Shown in pieces: positions 14,225 through 21,965 of a stretch of DNA of 21,965 nt. How positions within the stretch are numbered: the stretch's first letter is position 1; each line of letters starts with the position of its first letter. This stretch comes from Firmicutes bacterium UBA3920 (GTDB lineage: Bacteria; Bacillota; Clostridia; Caldicoprobacterales; Xylanivirgaceae). The translations under genes were made by a program, and so were the position numbers. The notes under the pieces are model-generated. The model saw only the letters and a list, made by a program, of their open reading frames with translations. It was not told where the DNA came from and ran no database searches. Location of the stretch: the NCBI GenBank assembly GCA_002386065.1, contig DGES01000126.1, positions 730-22,694 on the forward strand, in the 5' to 3' direction.

Positions 14225-15766
14225 CTATCTCCCTATTACATTATCTGCATATTCCAATAATATCCCCTCTACCTCTGCCTGTCCATTTACCTGCTTTATA
14301 TTGACTTGTTCTATATGCATATTTGGATTTGCTGTTATAAATATTTTTTTGTTCCATGTGTTTTCTAATAGCTCTATATTCTTTCCATTATCTTCCATCC
14401 ATGCCTTGCCTATACTTGGATGTACTTCTACTATCGCACCCCACACATCATTATTCTTAAAAAAATCTTCTAGTTTTTTCTCTATATTGGCAATTATCAT
14501 ATTCTCTGAATATACCTTGCCTGTACCATTACAATATGGACATGGCTTTAATAGAGTTGCTGATAACCTATTTCTCTCTTTTTTTCTAGTCATCTCTACA
14601 AGTCCTAATCCAGTAATACCCACTACATGTGTTTTTGTACGATCTTTTTTCAAGGCTTCTTCAAGTACTTTTACTACCATCTCTCTATGCTCCGGCAGTT
14701 CCATATCTATGAAGTCAATTATTATTATACCACCTATATCCCTAAGCCTTATCTGATGGGCAATCTCTTCTGCTGCTTCTAAATTTGTCTTAAGTACCGT
14801 ATCTTCAAGATTATGCCCACCTACAAACTTGCCTGTATTTACATCTATAGCCGTTAGAGCTTCTGTATAGTCTATTACAATATAACCACCATTTTTTAGC
14901 CATACCTTTTTCTGTATGGCCTTTTCTATCTTTTTATTTATACCATAGTATTCAAAAATATCTACATCCTCTTGAAAATAATATACCCTATCCAACAAGT
15001 TTGGCGATATTGCCTCTACAAGTTCTAAAACTCGTCTGTACTGACTTTCATCATTTATAACAAACCTATCTACATCTTGAGTAAAAATATCTCGTACAGC
15101 TCTATATACAAGACTTTCGTCCTTATGAAGCACCTGTGGAGGCTTGACCATATTTTCTATACTCTCAATTCTTTTCCATAGCCTACATAAAAGAGCTACA
15201 TCGTATAAAAAATCCTCCTTTTCTTTCCCACGTGCAGCTGTCCTAACAATCAGCCCCATATCTTCTGGTTTTATCTCTTCTGCTATTGCCTTGAGTCGTT
15301 CTCTTTCAGCATCATCCTCTATTCGTCTAGATATGCCTACATAATTTACATTGGGCATCAAGACAAGATAGCGACCAGGAAGTGTTATATTTGTTGTTAC
15401 CCTAGCACCTTTCGTCCCAATGGGTTCCTTGAGTACTTGTACTGTTATCTCTTGTCCTTCTCTAATCTGTGATATGGCTGAGTTTTTTATCCTTCCCTCC
15501 ACGCCATTACTCCTATCAGTAAACTCAAATACTGAACTTTTTGTATCAATATCACCAAGATATAAAAAAGCATTTTTACTAAGTCCTATATCTACAAAAG
15601 CAGCTTGCATTCCTGGAAGTACATTTGCAACTTTACCTCTATATATATTGCCCACTACTCGACGATTCTCTTCATCATCAAAATATAACTCTGCTAGATC
15701 CCCATCTTCTAATAGGGCTACCCTTACCTGATCATTATGAATATCTACTATAATTTCCTTATGCAA
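14225..15766 (-). CDS. rng: Ribonuclease G (RNase E/G family)
   Basis: A 513-residue endoribonuclease that processes rRNA precursors and mRNAs in single-stranded AU-rich sites. An S1-like domain lies near the N-terminus (GNIYRGKVANVLPGMQAAFVD). The catalytic metal is held by Asp308 in ALTAIDVNTGK and Asp351 in IIIIDFIDME, 43 residues apart as in E. coli RNase E (303 and 346). The zinc-link CPYC is at 409-412. The long C-terminal scaffold of RNase E is absent. The frame stays open to 15880 inside the upstream gene, but the TTG at 15766 is the better start. GGAGG (15780-15776) lies 9 nt before it, and homologues start about there. It follows the DUF2344 gene by 16 nt, in the same operon. Confidence 0.95.
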   Translation of the reverse strand: MHKEIIVDIHNDQVRVALLEDGDLAELYFDDEENRRVVGNIYRGKVANVLPGMQAAFVDIGLSKNAFLYLGDIDTKSSVFEFTDRSNGVEGRIKNSAISQIREGQEITVQVLKEPIGTKGARVTTNITLPGRYLVLMPNVNYVGISRRIEDDAERERLKAIAEEIKPEDMGLIVRTAARGKEKEDFLYDVALLCRLWKRIESIENMVKPPQVLHKDESLVYRAVRDIFTQDVDRFVINDESQYRRVLELVEAISPNLLDRVYYFQEDVDIFEYYGINKKIEKAIQKKVWLKNGGYIVIDYTEALTAIDVNTGKFVGGHNLEDTVLKTNLEAAEEIAHQIRLRDIGGIIIIDFIDMELPEHREMVVKVLEEALKKDRTKTHVVGITGLGLVEMTRKKERNRLSATLLKPCPYCNGTGKVYSENMIIANIEKKLEDFFKNNDVWGAIVEVHPSIGKAWMEDNGKNIELLENTWNKKIFITANPNMHIEQVNIKQVNGQAEVEGILLEYADNVIGR

Positions 15767-15782
15767 TTTATTAAACCTCCAT

Positions 15783-16466
15783 TCATAGCTCCAGTGGGGT
15801 AATCCAACAATTATCCCTATAAATGTACATTTCAACCCGATGTATACTATACAGCGCTTCATCATAGTTAATATTTGCAAACTTTGTCATTGCTTGTATC
15901 AATAGCTTAGGATTTAGATTCTTCTTATCTGAACATTTAAGTATACTTTTGATCTTTATACTCTTTGATAAACGCTCAACAACTTCTATCGAAAATATCA
16001 TATTTCTTATATCAATATAACGTACACCTCTTTTACCCTGTTTTTCTACTATGATACTTTTTTTATTTAAAAACTCTTCTAAAATGCTATTTATATCATC
16101 TTTTTCATATGGCATCTCTATTATATACTCTGCCCTATCTATCATGCTAGCAAGAGATGGAAGATCTTCTGATATTTCCTTTGCCTCCAATATTGATATT
16201 CCTTTAGGAAGGACCCTATTCATATTTGTTTTGAAAATATAGGGCTCCATGGATTCTCTTAAACTTATATCCATGTATTCACCCTCACTTGTCATACCAA
16301 CTGAAAGAGCAAATGCAATGGAAAATTTAGGATGGGGGTGAAACCCTTCTGAAAATTCTATGGGAATATTAGCCCTTGTCATAGCACGCTGAATCGCCCT
16401 CATAGTATCTAAATGGGAGATATATTTTACCCTGTCTTGAATCGAAAACTTGGCCACTATTCGCAT
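15783..16466 (-). CDS. Radical SAM-linked protein, DUF2344 (TIGR03936) family
   Basis: A protein of 227 residues with the family opening MRIVAKFSIQDRVKYISHLD and the block SEGFHPHPKFSIAFALSVGM. Family members are found next to, or fused with, the radical SAM protein encoded immediately upstream, and their reaction is unknown. I see no cofactor motif. The ATG at 16466 is preferred over the one at 16472, because GGGGG lies 7 nt before it and only 1 nt before the other. The start overlaps the stop of the radical SAM gene by 10 nt, which points to coupled translation and equal dosage. The rng gene follows, so a role near RNA or the ribosome is an inference from context. Confidence 0.9.
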   Translation of the reverse strand: MRIVAKFSIQDRVKYISHLDTMRAIQRAMTRANIPIEFSEGFHPHPKFSIAFALSVGMTSEGEYMDISLRESMEPYIFKTNMNRVLPKGISILEAKEISEDLPSLASMIDRAEYIIEMPYEKDDINSILEEFLNKKSIIVEKQGKRGVRYIDIRNMIFSIEVVERLSKSIKIKSILKCSDKKNLNPKLLIQAMTKFANINYDEALYSIHRVEMYIYRDNCWITPLEL

Positions 16467-18307
16467 CCACATACCCCCTTAAATTTCATATTTATACCAC
16501 AACCTGTACATCCGGCTCTGCAATCATGGGTAAGTTCGCCGGCTAATGCCCGCTCATATTCTCTCCACAAATATTGTTTATTGACACCTGCATCTATATG
16601 GTCCCAAGGAAATAATTCTCCTGGTTCTCTTGTCCTATTAGCGTAAAAGTAAGTATCTATATCACAATCTGCAAATGCCTTTTGCCATAGATCAAATCTA
16701 AAATGTTCATCCCATCCGTCAAACTTACATCCAAGTTCCCATGCTCTTATGAGAACCTTGCTTAGTCTTCTATCACCCCTTGCAAATATTGCCTCTAAAA
16801 AACTAAGCTGTGCATCATGCCAGTCATATTTTACATTTTTTATCCTCAAATGTTTCTGAAGAAAGTTTTGTTTTTCCTCAAACTCTGTCATAGTATTCTG
16901 TCCCACCCACTGAAAAGGGGTAAAAGGTTTTGGAACAAAACATGAAGTACTTATAGTTATAGTGGGGTTTTTTTTGATATGAGGGGGCTTTTTAGCATAA
17001 AATCTATCTACTACCTCCTTCGCCAATATGGATATACCTAAAAGATCTTCATATGTCTCTGTCGGCAAACCTATCATAAAATAGAGTTTTATATTAGTCC
17101 AACCTAAATCAAATGCCATATCTAAACTCTTTAAGAGATCATCCTCTGTTACACCCTTGTTTATTACATCTCTAAGTCTTTGTGTCCCTGCTTCAGGTGC
17201 AAAGGTCAATCCTGTCCGACGTACCCTATATATATTCTCAATGAATTCCTTTGAAAAACTGTCGATTCTAAGAGACGGCAAAGACAGGGAAACTCTATCT
17301 CTCTCGAACTTGTCCATAAGCTCATGAATTAAGGTTTCTAATTCAGAATAATCACTAGTACTTAGAGATGAAAGAGATAATTCATTATAACCTGTATTCT
17401 GTATAATACTGCTCGCCAAATACTTTAATTTTTCCCTCGAACGCTCCCTAACTGGTCTATAGAGCATACCAGCTTGGCAGAACCGGCAACCCCTTGTACA
17501 TCCTCTAAATAACTCTAACACCCCTCTATCATGAACTATATCCATAAAGGGCACTATCATTTTTGTAGGATAATAGGTATTATCTAGATCATATACTATA
17601 CGTTTTAAAACTTTTTTAGGAACAAACGGATATATGCCTTTTATATCCTCTATAGTATTATCGGCTTTATATGATATTTGATAAAACATAGGCACATATA
17701 TACCAGAAATTTGAGACGCTAATCGTAAAAAATCAAATTTAGTCATCTTTTTTTTCTTACAATAACCATATAGATCTAGCAGTTCGTCTATTACTTCTTC
17801 TCCTTCACCTATTACAAATAGATCAAAAAAGTCAGCAAGTGGTTCCGCATTATACGCACATGGACCTCCTCCTATAATTAAGGGATATTCCCATCCATTT
17901 TGCCTATCTCTACTCTTGAAAGGTATACCTGCAAGATCTAACATATTAATTATATTAGTATAGCTCATTTCGTATTGAAGTGTAAAACCGACTATGTCAA
18001 ATTTTAAAAGTTCATCTTTTGTCTCCAAAGCAAATAGTTTCACACCTTCCTTACGCATTGCCTCTTCCATATCTACCCACGGTGCAAATACTCTCTCACA
18101 ATAAGTATCATCACGTCTATTTATTAAATGATATAGTATTTTCAAACCTAAATGAGACATGCCCACCTCATAAATATCCGGAAAGGCAAATACAAACCTT
18201 ATTAGAATATCATCGGGATCTTTTTCTACCATATTATATTCGTTCCCCATATAACGAGCAGGTTTGCTTACTTTGATCATTATCCTGTCTAATAGTGTCT
18301 TATTCAA
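16457..18307 (-). CDS. Radical SAM protein with B12-binding-like N-terminus (TIGR03960 family)
   Basis: A 616-residue radical SAM enzyme of unknown substrate. The [4Fe-4S] ligands are Cys270, Cys274 and Cys277 in FRGCTRGCRFCQAG. The N-terminal domain (about residues 30-200, with FPDIYEVGMSHLGLKILYHL and IIGGGPCAYNAEP) resembles the Rossmann-like B12-binding fold, but I do not see the DxHxxG cobalamin motif. The C-terminus ends in a Cys-rich tail, CRAGCTGCGIN and VCGCE, that could hold another metal centre. The start is TTG at 18307, backed by GGAGG 8 nt upstream. Translation is coupled to the DUF2344 gene. It lies between spoIVFB and rng, where Clostridia often keep this pair. Confidence 0.92.
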   Translation of the reverse strand: MNKTLLDRIMIKVSKPARYMGNEYNMVEKDPDDILIRFVFAFPDIYEVGMSHLGLKILYHLINRRDDTYCERVFAPWVDMEEAMRKEGVKLFALETKDELLKFDIVGFTLQYEMSYTNIINMLDLAGIPFKSRDRQNGWEYPLIIGGGPCAYNAEPLADFFDLFVIGEGEEVIDELLDLYGYCKKKKMTKFDFLRLASQISGIYVPMFYQISYKADNTIEDIKGIYPFVPKKVLKRIVYDLDNTYYPTKMIVPFMDIVHDRGVLELFRGCTRGCRFCQAGMLYRPVRERSREKLKYLASSIIQNTGYNELSLSSLSTSDYSELETLIHELMDKFERDRVSLSLPSLRIDSFSKEFIENIYRVRRTGLTFAPEAGTQRLRDVINKGVTEDDLLKSLDMAFDLGWTNIKLYFMIGLPTETYEDLLGISILAKEVVDRFYAKKPPHIKKNPTITISTSCFVPKPFTPFQWVGQNTMTEFEEKQNFLQKHLRIKNVKYDWHDAQLSFLEAIFARGDRRLSKVLIRAWELGCKFDGWDEHFRFDLWQKAFADCDIDTYFYANRTREPGELFPWDHIDAGVNKQYLWREYERALAGELTHDCRAGCTGCGINMKFKGVCGCE

Positions 18308-18379
18308 TTACATATCCTCCTTAGTTGCGAAAATTTCCCGTGTGCTACAGTACAGAAGACTCCGTAAATTAAGTAAATT

Positions 18380-19249
18380 TTATCTAGATATTAATTGACC
18401 TACAGTCATATCCATACCAAATTCCATAATTCCATCAACCACATCGCCCTCACTTATAGAGCCCTTTACATTCATTTGATAGTCAACTACATCGATATAG
18501 TGATATCTATAGGGAACAAATTGTTTTATAATCTCTACAAGTGGAATATCATGAAAAACTACTATATGCCTAATCTCCATAGCACCTTGTTTTAGTAATT
18601 TATCCTTTTTATAGGTTATATCCCTTAATACGTTGTAGGCAGAAGTCTTTTTTTCTTTTATTGCAGAATATATTAAAAATACTGCAATAAAAAATATAGT
18701 CATATTAAATATGCCCTTGCAAACTCCATATATTCCTGAAATAATCAAGAATATAGCTAATACAATACCGCCATTTATCATTATATTAGTTGCTCGTTTA
18801 AGTCCTATTTGCCTGGATAAAATAGCCCTAACTGCACGACCACCATCAAGCGGCAATGCTGGTAACATATTGAAACACGCCAATAATAGATTTGCCCTTA
18901 TAAAATTGTCATATGTAATTTGGGGCATACATATTTCTATAGCAACACATAACAGCGAAATCATTATATTTATGAAAGGTCCTGCAAGTGATATTATAAT
19001 CTCATGGGTTGGATTTAGTTCAAGTAAACTTCCTATTTTTATAGTACCACCAAACGGATAAAGTTCTATCTCTAATACTTCTAATCCACATATCCTAGCA
19101 GCAATTATATGAGCAAGTTCATGAATAAATACAACTAAAAAAATGGTGGCAACCATATGTCTATCACCTGCTATAATGGTAGCAACCACCATGCCCATAA
19201 ATATTTTGTTTATATATATATCAATCCCAAACAAAGTACCTATCTTCAT
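18380..19249 (-). CDS. spoIVFB: SpoIVFB-type intramembrane metalloprotease
   Basis: A 289-residue site-2 protease that cleaves pro-sigmaK in the mother cell late in sporulation. The zinc motif HELAH is at residues 43-47, the same positions as His43, Glu44 and His47 in Bacillus SpoIVFB. The third ligand is probably Asp135 in LPALPLDGGRA. About six hydrophobic segments cover residues 10-205. The C-terminal part (about 215-289, HIVVFHDIPLVEIIKQF and GSISEGDVVDGIMEF) looks like the CBS-type domain through which ATP affects this protease in Bacillus. The ATG at 19249 has a weak GGAAG close upstream. It follows spoIVFA by 33 nt. General M50 peptidases look similar, but the partner gene makes SpoIVFB the best call. 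Confidence 0.9.
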   Translation of the reverse strand: MKIGTLFGIDIYINKIFMGMVVATIIAGDRHMVATIFLVVFIHELAHIIAARICGLEVLEIELYPFGGTIKIGSLLELNPTHEIIISLAGPFINIMISLLCVAIEICMPQITYDNFIRANLLLACFNMLPALPLDGGRAVRAILSRQIGLKRATNIMINGGIVLAIFLIISGIYGVCKGIFNMTIFFIAVFLIYSAIKEKKTSAYNVLRDITYKKDKLLKQGAMEIRHIVVFHDIPLVEIIKQFVPYRYHYIDVVDYQMNVKGSISEGDVVDGIMEFGMDMTVGQLISR

Positions 19250-19282
19250 AATCTTCCATAAACTCCTCTCCCAATATCAAGT

Positions 19283-19975
19283 CTATTCTAGTTGTGAAAA
19301 TAGGGAGAACGGATCCACAGGTTCATCATTTTTCCACACCTTAAAATGTAATACTGGCTTTTCATCCTCAACACTTACTATCCTACCTATGACGGTACCT
19401 TGTTGAATTTTTTCACCCTTCTCTACATATGGCTGTGTTATATTGTGATAGACTGTTATTAGACTCTCACTATGTCTTATAGTAATTGCATAACCTTGGG
19501 CATGGCTATCTACCAAAATAACCTCGCCATTTGCGGCACAAAGAACATCCAATTCGCCGTCTCCTTCTATATTTATTCCTCCGGTTTCACCAAAGGAGGC
19601 TATGATTCTACCTTTAGCTGGTACTATAAATGGACACAAAGTTTCATCATCTTTATCTATACTGGTATTAAATCCAAATACAGCTTTAATCTTTGGAAAA
19701 TACTTTTGAACAAATTTTATACGTCCCAAAGATTCTTTTATGTCAAACTCCTGATCAATTGCCACTCTTACCCCATCAATAATTTTATTTGATATAGGTC
19801 TATCTATACTGTCTATTATAAAAATAGACAGAAATATAAATAAAGCTATTACAAACTTTCTAAATACAAAATTAGTATTCATATCTGTATGTGTAGATTC
19901 ATATCTACTATAATTCTTAGATTTACCCTTGGAATGAAATTTATTTGGATGTATTCTCTGTCGCCTGTATTCCAA
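19283..19975 (-). CDS. spoIVFA: SpoIVFA-like membrane protein with degenerate M23 (LytM) domain
   Basis: A 230-residue protein with a basic N-terminal stretch (1-36), one membrane segment (about 38-56, FVIALFIFLSIFII) and an extracytoplasmic LytM/M23 domain (about 130-228). The domain keeps TVYHNITQPYVEKGEKI and VLHFKVWKN, but the usual first zinc ligand motif HxGxD is replaced by a GGINIEGDGELD segment. It is therefore probably inactive as a peptidase. Bacillus SpoIVFA also has a degenerate LytM domain; it holds SpoIVFB in an inhibited complex and is cut to start activation. The start is TTG at 19975, with GGGGGG 6-7 nt upstream. Being immediately before spoIVFB supports the name; an active M23 cell-wall enzyme is the less likely alternative. 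Confidence 0.85.
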   Translation of the reverse strand: MEYRRQRIHPNKFHSKGKSKNYSRYESTHTDMNTNFVFRKFVIALFIFLSIFIIDSIDRPISNKIIDGVRVAIDQEFDIKESLGRIKFVQKYFPKIKAVFGFNTSIDKDDETLCPFIVPAKGRIIASFGETGGINIEGDGELDVLCAANGEVILVDSHAQGYAITIRHSESLITVYHNITQPYVEKGEKIQQGTVIGRIVSVEDEKPVLHFKVWKNDEPVDPFSLFSQLE

Positions 19976-19996
19976 TATTATCCCCCCTCATTATTA

Positions 19997-20024
19997 ACAG
20001 TATATTTTAGAGGAGGTAATATTA
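19997..20024 (-). promoter_or_regulatory. Possible sigmaE-type promoter of spoIVFA
   Basis: TAATATT (20024-20018) fits the sigmaE -35 consensus kmATATT. It is followed after 13 nt by TATACTGT (20004-19997), which shares 5 of 8 bases with CATACAmT. The spoIVF operon is sigmaE-dependent in Bacillus. The -10 match is partial, so this is a hint only. Confidence 0.3.
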
Positions 20025-20025
20025 T

Positions 20026-20050
20026 AACTTTTTTAAAGATTAAAAAAGTT
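20026..20050. repeat. AT-rich inverted repeat at the mgsA stop
   Basis: AACTTTTTT (20026-20034) pairs with AAAAAAGTT (20042-20050) around a 7-nt loop that includes part of the mgsA stop codon. It could act as a weak terminator between mgsA and spoIVFA, but it lacks GC pairs. Confidence 0.35.
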
Positions 20051-20477
20051 CATCTTCATCTTCTTCATCTCTAGGCGGATTTACTATGAGCCTCCAATCT
20101 AGATCCCCTCTTTCTATTGCCTTAACTAGAACCTCTGCCGTAGCCATATTAGTAGCAAGGGGAATATTATGAACATCACATAATCTAAGTAATGCATTTA
20201 CATCAGGTTCATGGGGTTGCGCGGTCAGTGGATCTCTTAAAAAGATTACTACATCTAATCTATTATAGGCGATCCTAGCACCTATCTGCTGATCCCCTCC
20301 TAAAGGACCAGATAGAAATCTATGAACTGGAAGACCTGTAGCTTCATGTATTAATTTACCGGTAGTACCAGTTGCACATAACTTATGCTTCTCTAATATA
20401 TCTCTATAAGCTATACAAAAGTTCACCATATCCTCTTTTTTCTTGTCATGAGCAATAAGTGCTATATTCAAAGCCAT
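20040..20477 (-). CDS. mgsA: Methylglyoxal synthase
   Basis: Converts dihydroxyacetone phosphate to methylglyoxal and phosphate, a bypass of lower glycolysis that releases phosphate when sugar phosphates build up. The 145-residue protein begins MALNIALIAHDKKKEDMV and has the phosphate-binding ATGTTGKLI. The GPLGGDQQIGARI block contains the probable catalytic base Asp62, and HEPD (His89 to Asp92) follows. The C-terminus ends in an acidic tail, DEEDEDELF. The ATG at 20477 has GGAGGG 5 nt upstream. It lies 10 nt after rodA and is surely cotranscribed. The pairing is known in Clostridia, with no obvious functional link beyond coordinating metabolism with growth. Confidence 0.95.
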   Translation of the reverse strand: MALNIALIAHDKKKEDMVNFCIAYRDILEKHKLCATGTTGKLIHEATGLPVHRFLSGPLGGDQQIGARIAYNRLDVVIFLRDPLTAQPHEPDVNALLRLCDVHNIPLATNMATAEVLVKAIERGDLDWRLIVNPPRDEEDEDELF

Positions 20478-20487
20478 ACCATCCCTC

Positions 20488-21624
20488 CTAGAATTTTATC
20501 TTCTGTCTTCTCATAGCCACGCTCAATACCATTCCATACGCAGCCATGTTAGTAAGCATAGAACTTCCCCCATAACTCATAAAAGGTAATGGTATACCCG
20601 TTACAGGCATCAGTCCCATAGTCATACCAATATTTTCAAATATATGAAAAAACATCATAGAAGCAACACCTACTACAATTAAAGAACCAAATCTATCCTT
20701 TGAATGCTTTGCCACTCTAACCGTCTTGAGTAGTAACATCATATACAAAAATATTATTATTGCTCCACCAATAAAACCCAATGCTTCAACAGTTACAGCA
20801 AATATAAAATCAGTATGTTTTGCTGGTAGAAAATTGAGCTGACTTAGAGTATTATCAGTTAAAAGACCCTTCCCATATAATCTTCCTGAGCCAATAGCAG
20901 TCATTGACTGTAGCACGTTATATGCATTCCCAAGCGGATCTAATTCAGGATTTAGAAATACCCTTATTCGGTTTTTTTGGGTTTCTGAAAAAATGAATTT
21001 CCATGCAATGGGTATACTACCAAGCCCCACTCCTAGCATCCCCAGTATGAGTTTATAACCAAGTCCAGCTACAAAGAGCATACCAAATACTATTACAACA
21101 AGCACTAACGATGTTCCAAGGTCTGGCTGTTTATATATAAAAAACAAAGGAGGGATAAGCTGTATAAATACTGGAATAATATCACGTATACTCTTCAAAC
21201 TCTCTCGTTTCTCTATGGTCTTTGCAGTGCTTATTATGATTGCTAATTTCGCAAATTCAGATGGTTGTAAATTTATCGGCCCTATTTTAATGGCCCTTCT
21301 AGCATTACCTGCTATAGTTCCCTTTTTACTCACATAAAAAAGTAATAATAGAACAAAAAAATATATATAGAAAGACATATCTTTATATACATTATAATCA
21401 ATACTCGCCACTATAAACAATACTATTAATCCAATTATCACCCATAATGCCTGCGACTTCACATAACTCAAATTTATATTGCCGAGCACTTCATATATTG
21501 ATTCATTTCCTTCGGTCGGTGCACGCATGGCAACCCCAATTCCTATCATACCAAAACACGCTAATAAAATTATTATTATAAGAATTCCAAAATCAAAGTT
21601 TTTTATAAGCCTTTTGTCTAGCAT
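20488..21624 (-). CDS. rodA: SEDS peptidoglycan glycosyltransferase RodA
   Basis: A 378-residue polytopic membrane protein of the SEDS family, which polymerises lipid II with a class B penicillin-binding protein during cell elongation. About ten hydrophobic segments are visible. Family motifs include INLQPSEFAKLAIII, KQPDLGTSLVLV, FLPAKHTDFIFAVTVEALGF and GIPLPFMSYGGSSML. The frame opens at a TTG at 21642, but GGGGGG lies 5-6 nt before the ATG at 21624, which gives MLDKRLIKNFDFG, a normal RodA opening. FtsW and SpoVE are close relatives. The neighbouring minE-like and mgsA genes match the clostridial min-rodA-mgsA arrangement, so RodA is preferred. An extended -10 promoter lies just upstream. 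Confidence 0.92.
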   Translation of the reverse strand: MLDKRLIKNFDFGILIIIILLACFGMIGIGVAMRAPTEGNESIYEVLGNINLSYVKSQALWVIIGLIVLFIVASIDYNVYKDMSFYIYFFVLLLLFYVSKKGTIAGNARRAIKIGPINLQPSEFAKLAIIISTAKTIEKRESLKSIRDIIPVFIQLIPPLFFIYKQPDLGTSLVLVVIVFGMLFVAGLGYKLILGMLGVGLGSIPIAWKFIFSETQKNRIRVFLNPELDPLGNAYNVLQSMTAIGSGRLYGKGLLTDNTLSQLNFLPAKHTDFIFAVTVEALGFIGGAIIIFLYMMLLLKTVRVAKHSKDRFGSLIVVGVASMMFFHIFENIGMTMGLMPVTGIPLPFMSYGGSSMLTNMAAYGMVLSVAMRRQKIKF

Positions 21625-21664
21625 ATTTTCCCCCCAAACCAAACAATATTCATTTACATAAATT

Positions 21665-21670
21665 ATTATA
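21665..21670 (-). promoter_or_regulatory. rodA promoter, extended -10
   Basis: TGATATAAT on the minus strand gives a perfect -10 box with the TGn extension; the -35 region is poor. The start near 21658 would give a leader of about 34 nt. The preceding terminator (21857-21886) makes a new promoter necessary here. The rest of the gap up to that terminator is AT-rich, with nothing further recognised. Confidence 0.6.
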
Positions 21671-21856
21671 TCATATATCTGCCTTCGTTAAAATAAAAAA
21701 TAATAATTGGAGTTTTAGCAATGCCTTTTTAGTACTTACTTATACAATTGTCTAATTAATACTAAAAACTGATACTGTTTATAAGTTCACACAGTTTTAA
21801 TATGTCTTTCCCCAAAATCTGTATATAATCTTTGTTCATAAATATATACTCAAAGT

Positions 21857-21886
21857 AAAAAAGAGATTGCCATAGCTTGCAATCTC
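21857..21886 (-). terminator. Intrinsic terminator of the upstream min gene
   Basis: GAGATTGC (21886-21879) and GCAATCTC (21870-21863) form a perfect 8-bp stem with an 8-nt loop, followed by six T residues (21862-21857). It lies 10 nt after the stop of the partial gene at the window edge. Confidence 0.9.
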
Positions 21887-21896
21887 CCTCTACCTA

Positions 21897-21965
21897 CTAT
21901 CCATTGTTTTTACCAATATTTTTCATCTTTTTTACAGGTATATTAGCAACTAATGTAGAAGTATA
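21897..21965 (-). CDS. minE: C-terminal end of a gene cut by the window edge, probably MinE
   Basis: Only the last 22 residues and the TAG stop are in the window. They include STLVANIPVKKMK, which resembles the C-terminal strand LVANIPI of clostridial MinE, the protein that drives pole-to-pole oscillation of the MinCD division inhibitor. The position directly upstream of rodA fits the min-rodA order in Clostridia. The piece is short, so the call leans on recall of that tail and on context. Confidence 0.6.
   Translation of the reverse strand, partial: YTSTLVANIPVKKMKNIGKNNG

Noticed and set aside
14207..14227. Small AGTT/AACT hairpin after rng as a terminator.
   Set aside because: Only four base pairs, with a weak T-run; it would not terminate efficiently.
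14301..14756. Plus-strand frame of 151 codons inside rng.
   Set aside because: It mirrors the conserved RNase G catalytic region and has no independent support.
1..21965. CRISPR arrays, insertion sequences, phage genes, tRNA or rRNA genes.
   Set aside because: No regularly spaced repeats, transposase-like frames or tRNA/rRNA sequences were seen while reading both strands.

Overview
The window looks like the chromosome of a low-GC, spore-forming, plant-polysaccharide-using member of the Clostridia. The reasons are AT-rich DNA with strong GGAGG ribosome-binding sites, a spoIVFA-spoIVFB pair, a Leu T-box, a Prp-cleaved ribosomal protein L27, and a xylose operon with a GH3 glycosidase. The species cannot be named from the sequence alone. 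All genes but one lie on the minus strand, so transcription runs from high to low coordinates.

Layout in transcription order: (1) the 3' end of a probable minE with its terminator (21965-21857); (2) rodA and mgsA (21624-20040), for cell elongation and the methylglyoxal bypass; (3) spoIVFA-spoIVFB (19975-18380), the membrane complex that activates pro-sigmaK during sporulation; (4) a radical SAM protein and its linked DUF2344 partner, translationally coupled, then rng for RNase G (18307-14225); (5) rplU-prp-rpmA (14037-13083) behind a strong promoter and a structured leader, ended by a 15-bp terminator; (6) obg and a small Cys-rich protein (12760-11247); (7) the only plus-strand gene, an unrecognised membrane protein (10288-11232), convergent with the Cys-rich gene and divergent from nadD; (8) nadD-yqeK (9969-8762); (9) rsfS (8357-8001) as its own unit with two candidate promoters; (10) leuS behind a CUC-specifier T-box (7990-5286); (11) xylB-xylA-GH3 glycosidase (4767 to the window edge) behind a consensus promoter whose start region carries a XylR-type operator.

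Two themes dominate. One is the conserved Firmicutes block of cell shape, sporulation, ribosome and RNA-processing genes (rodA to rsfS), which holds a radical SAM pair of unknown substrate. The other is a catabolic operon: the GH3 enzyme would release xylose or other sugars from oligosaccharides, XylA isomerises xylose to xylulose, and XylB phosphorylates it for the pentose phosphate pathway.

Most genes are ordinary housekeeping. The least explained parts are the plus-strand membrane protein with a possible degenerate Mrr-like domain, the radical SAM/DUF2344 pair, a Fur-box-like palindrome in the rsfS leader, and a split 20-bp word plus inverted repeats in the intergenic DNA around nadD and obg. 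I see no CRISPR array, insertion sequence, phage gene, tRNA or rRNA.
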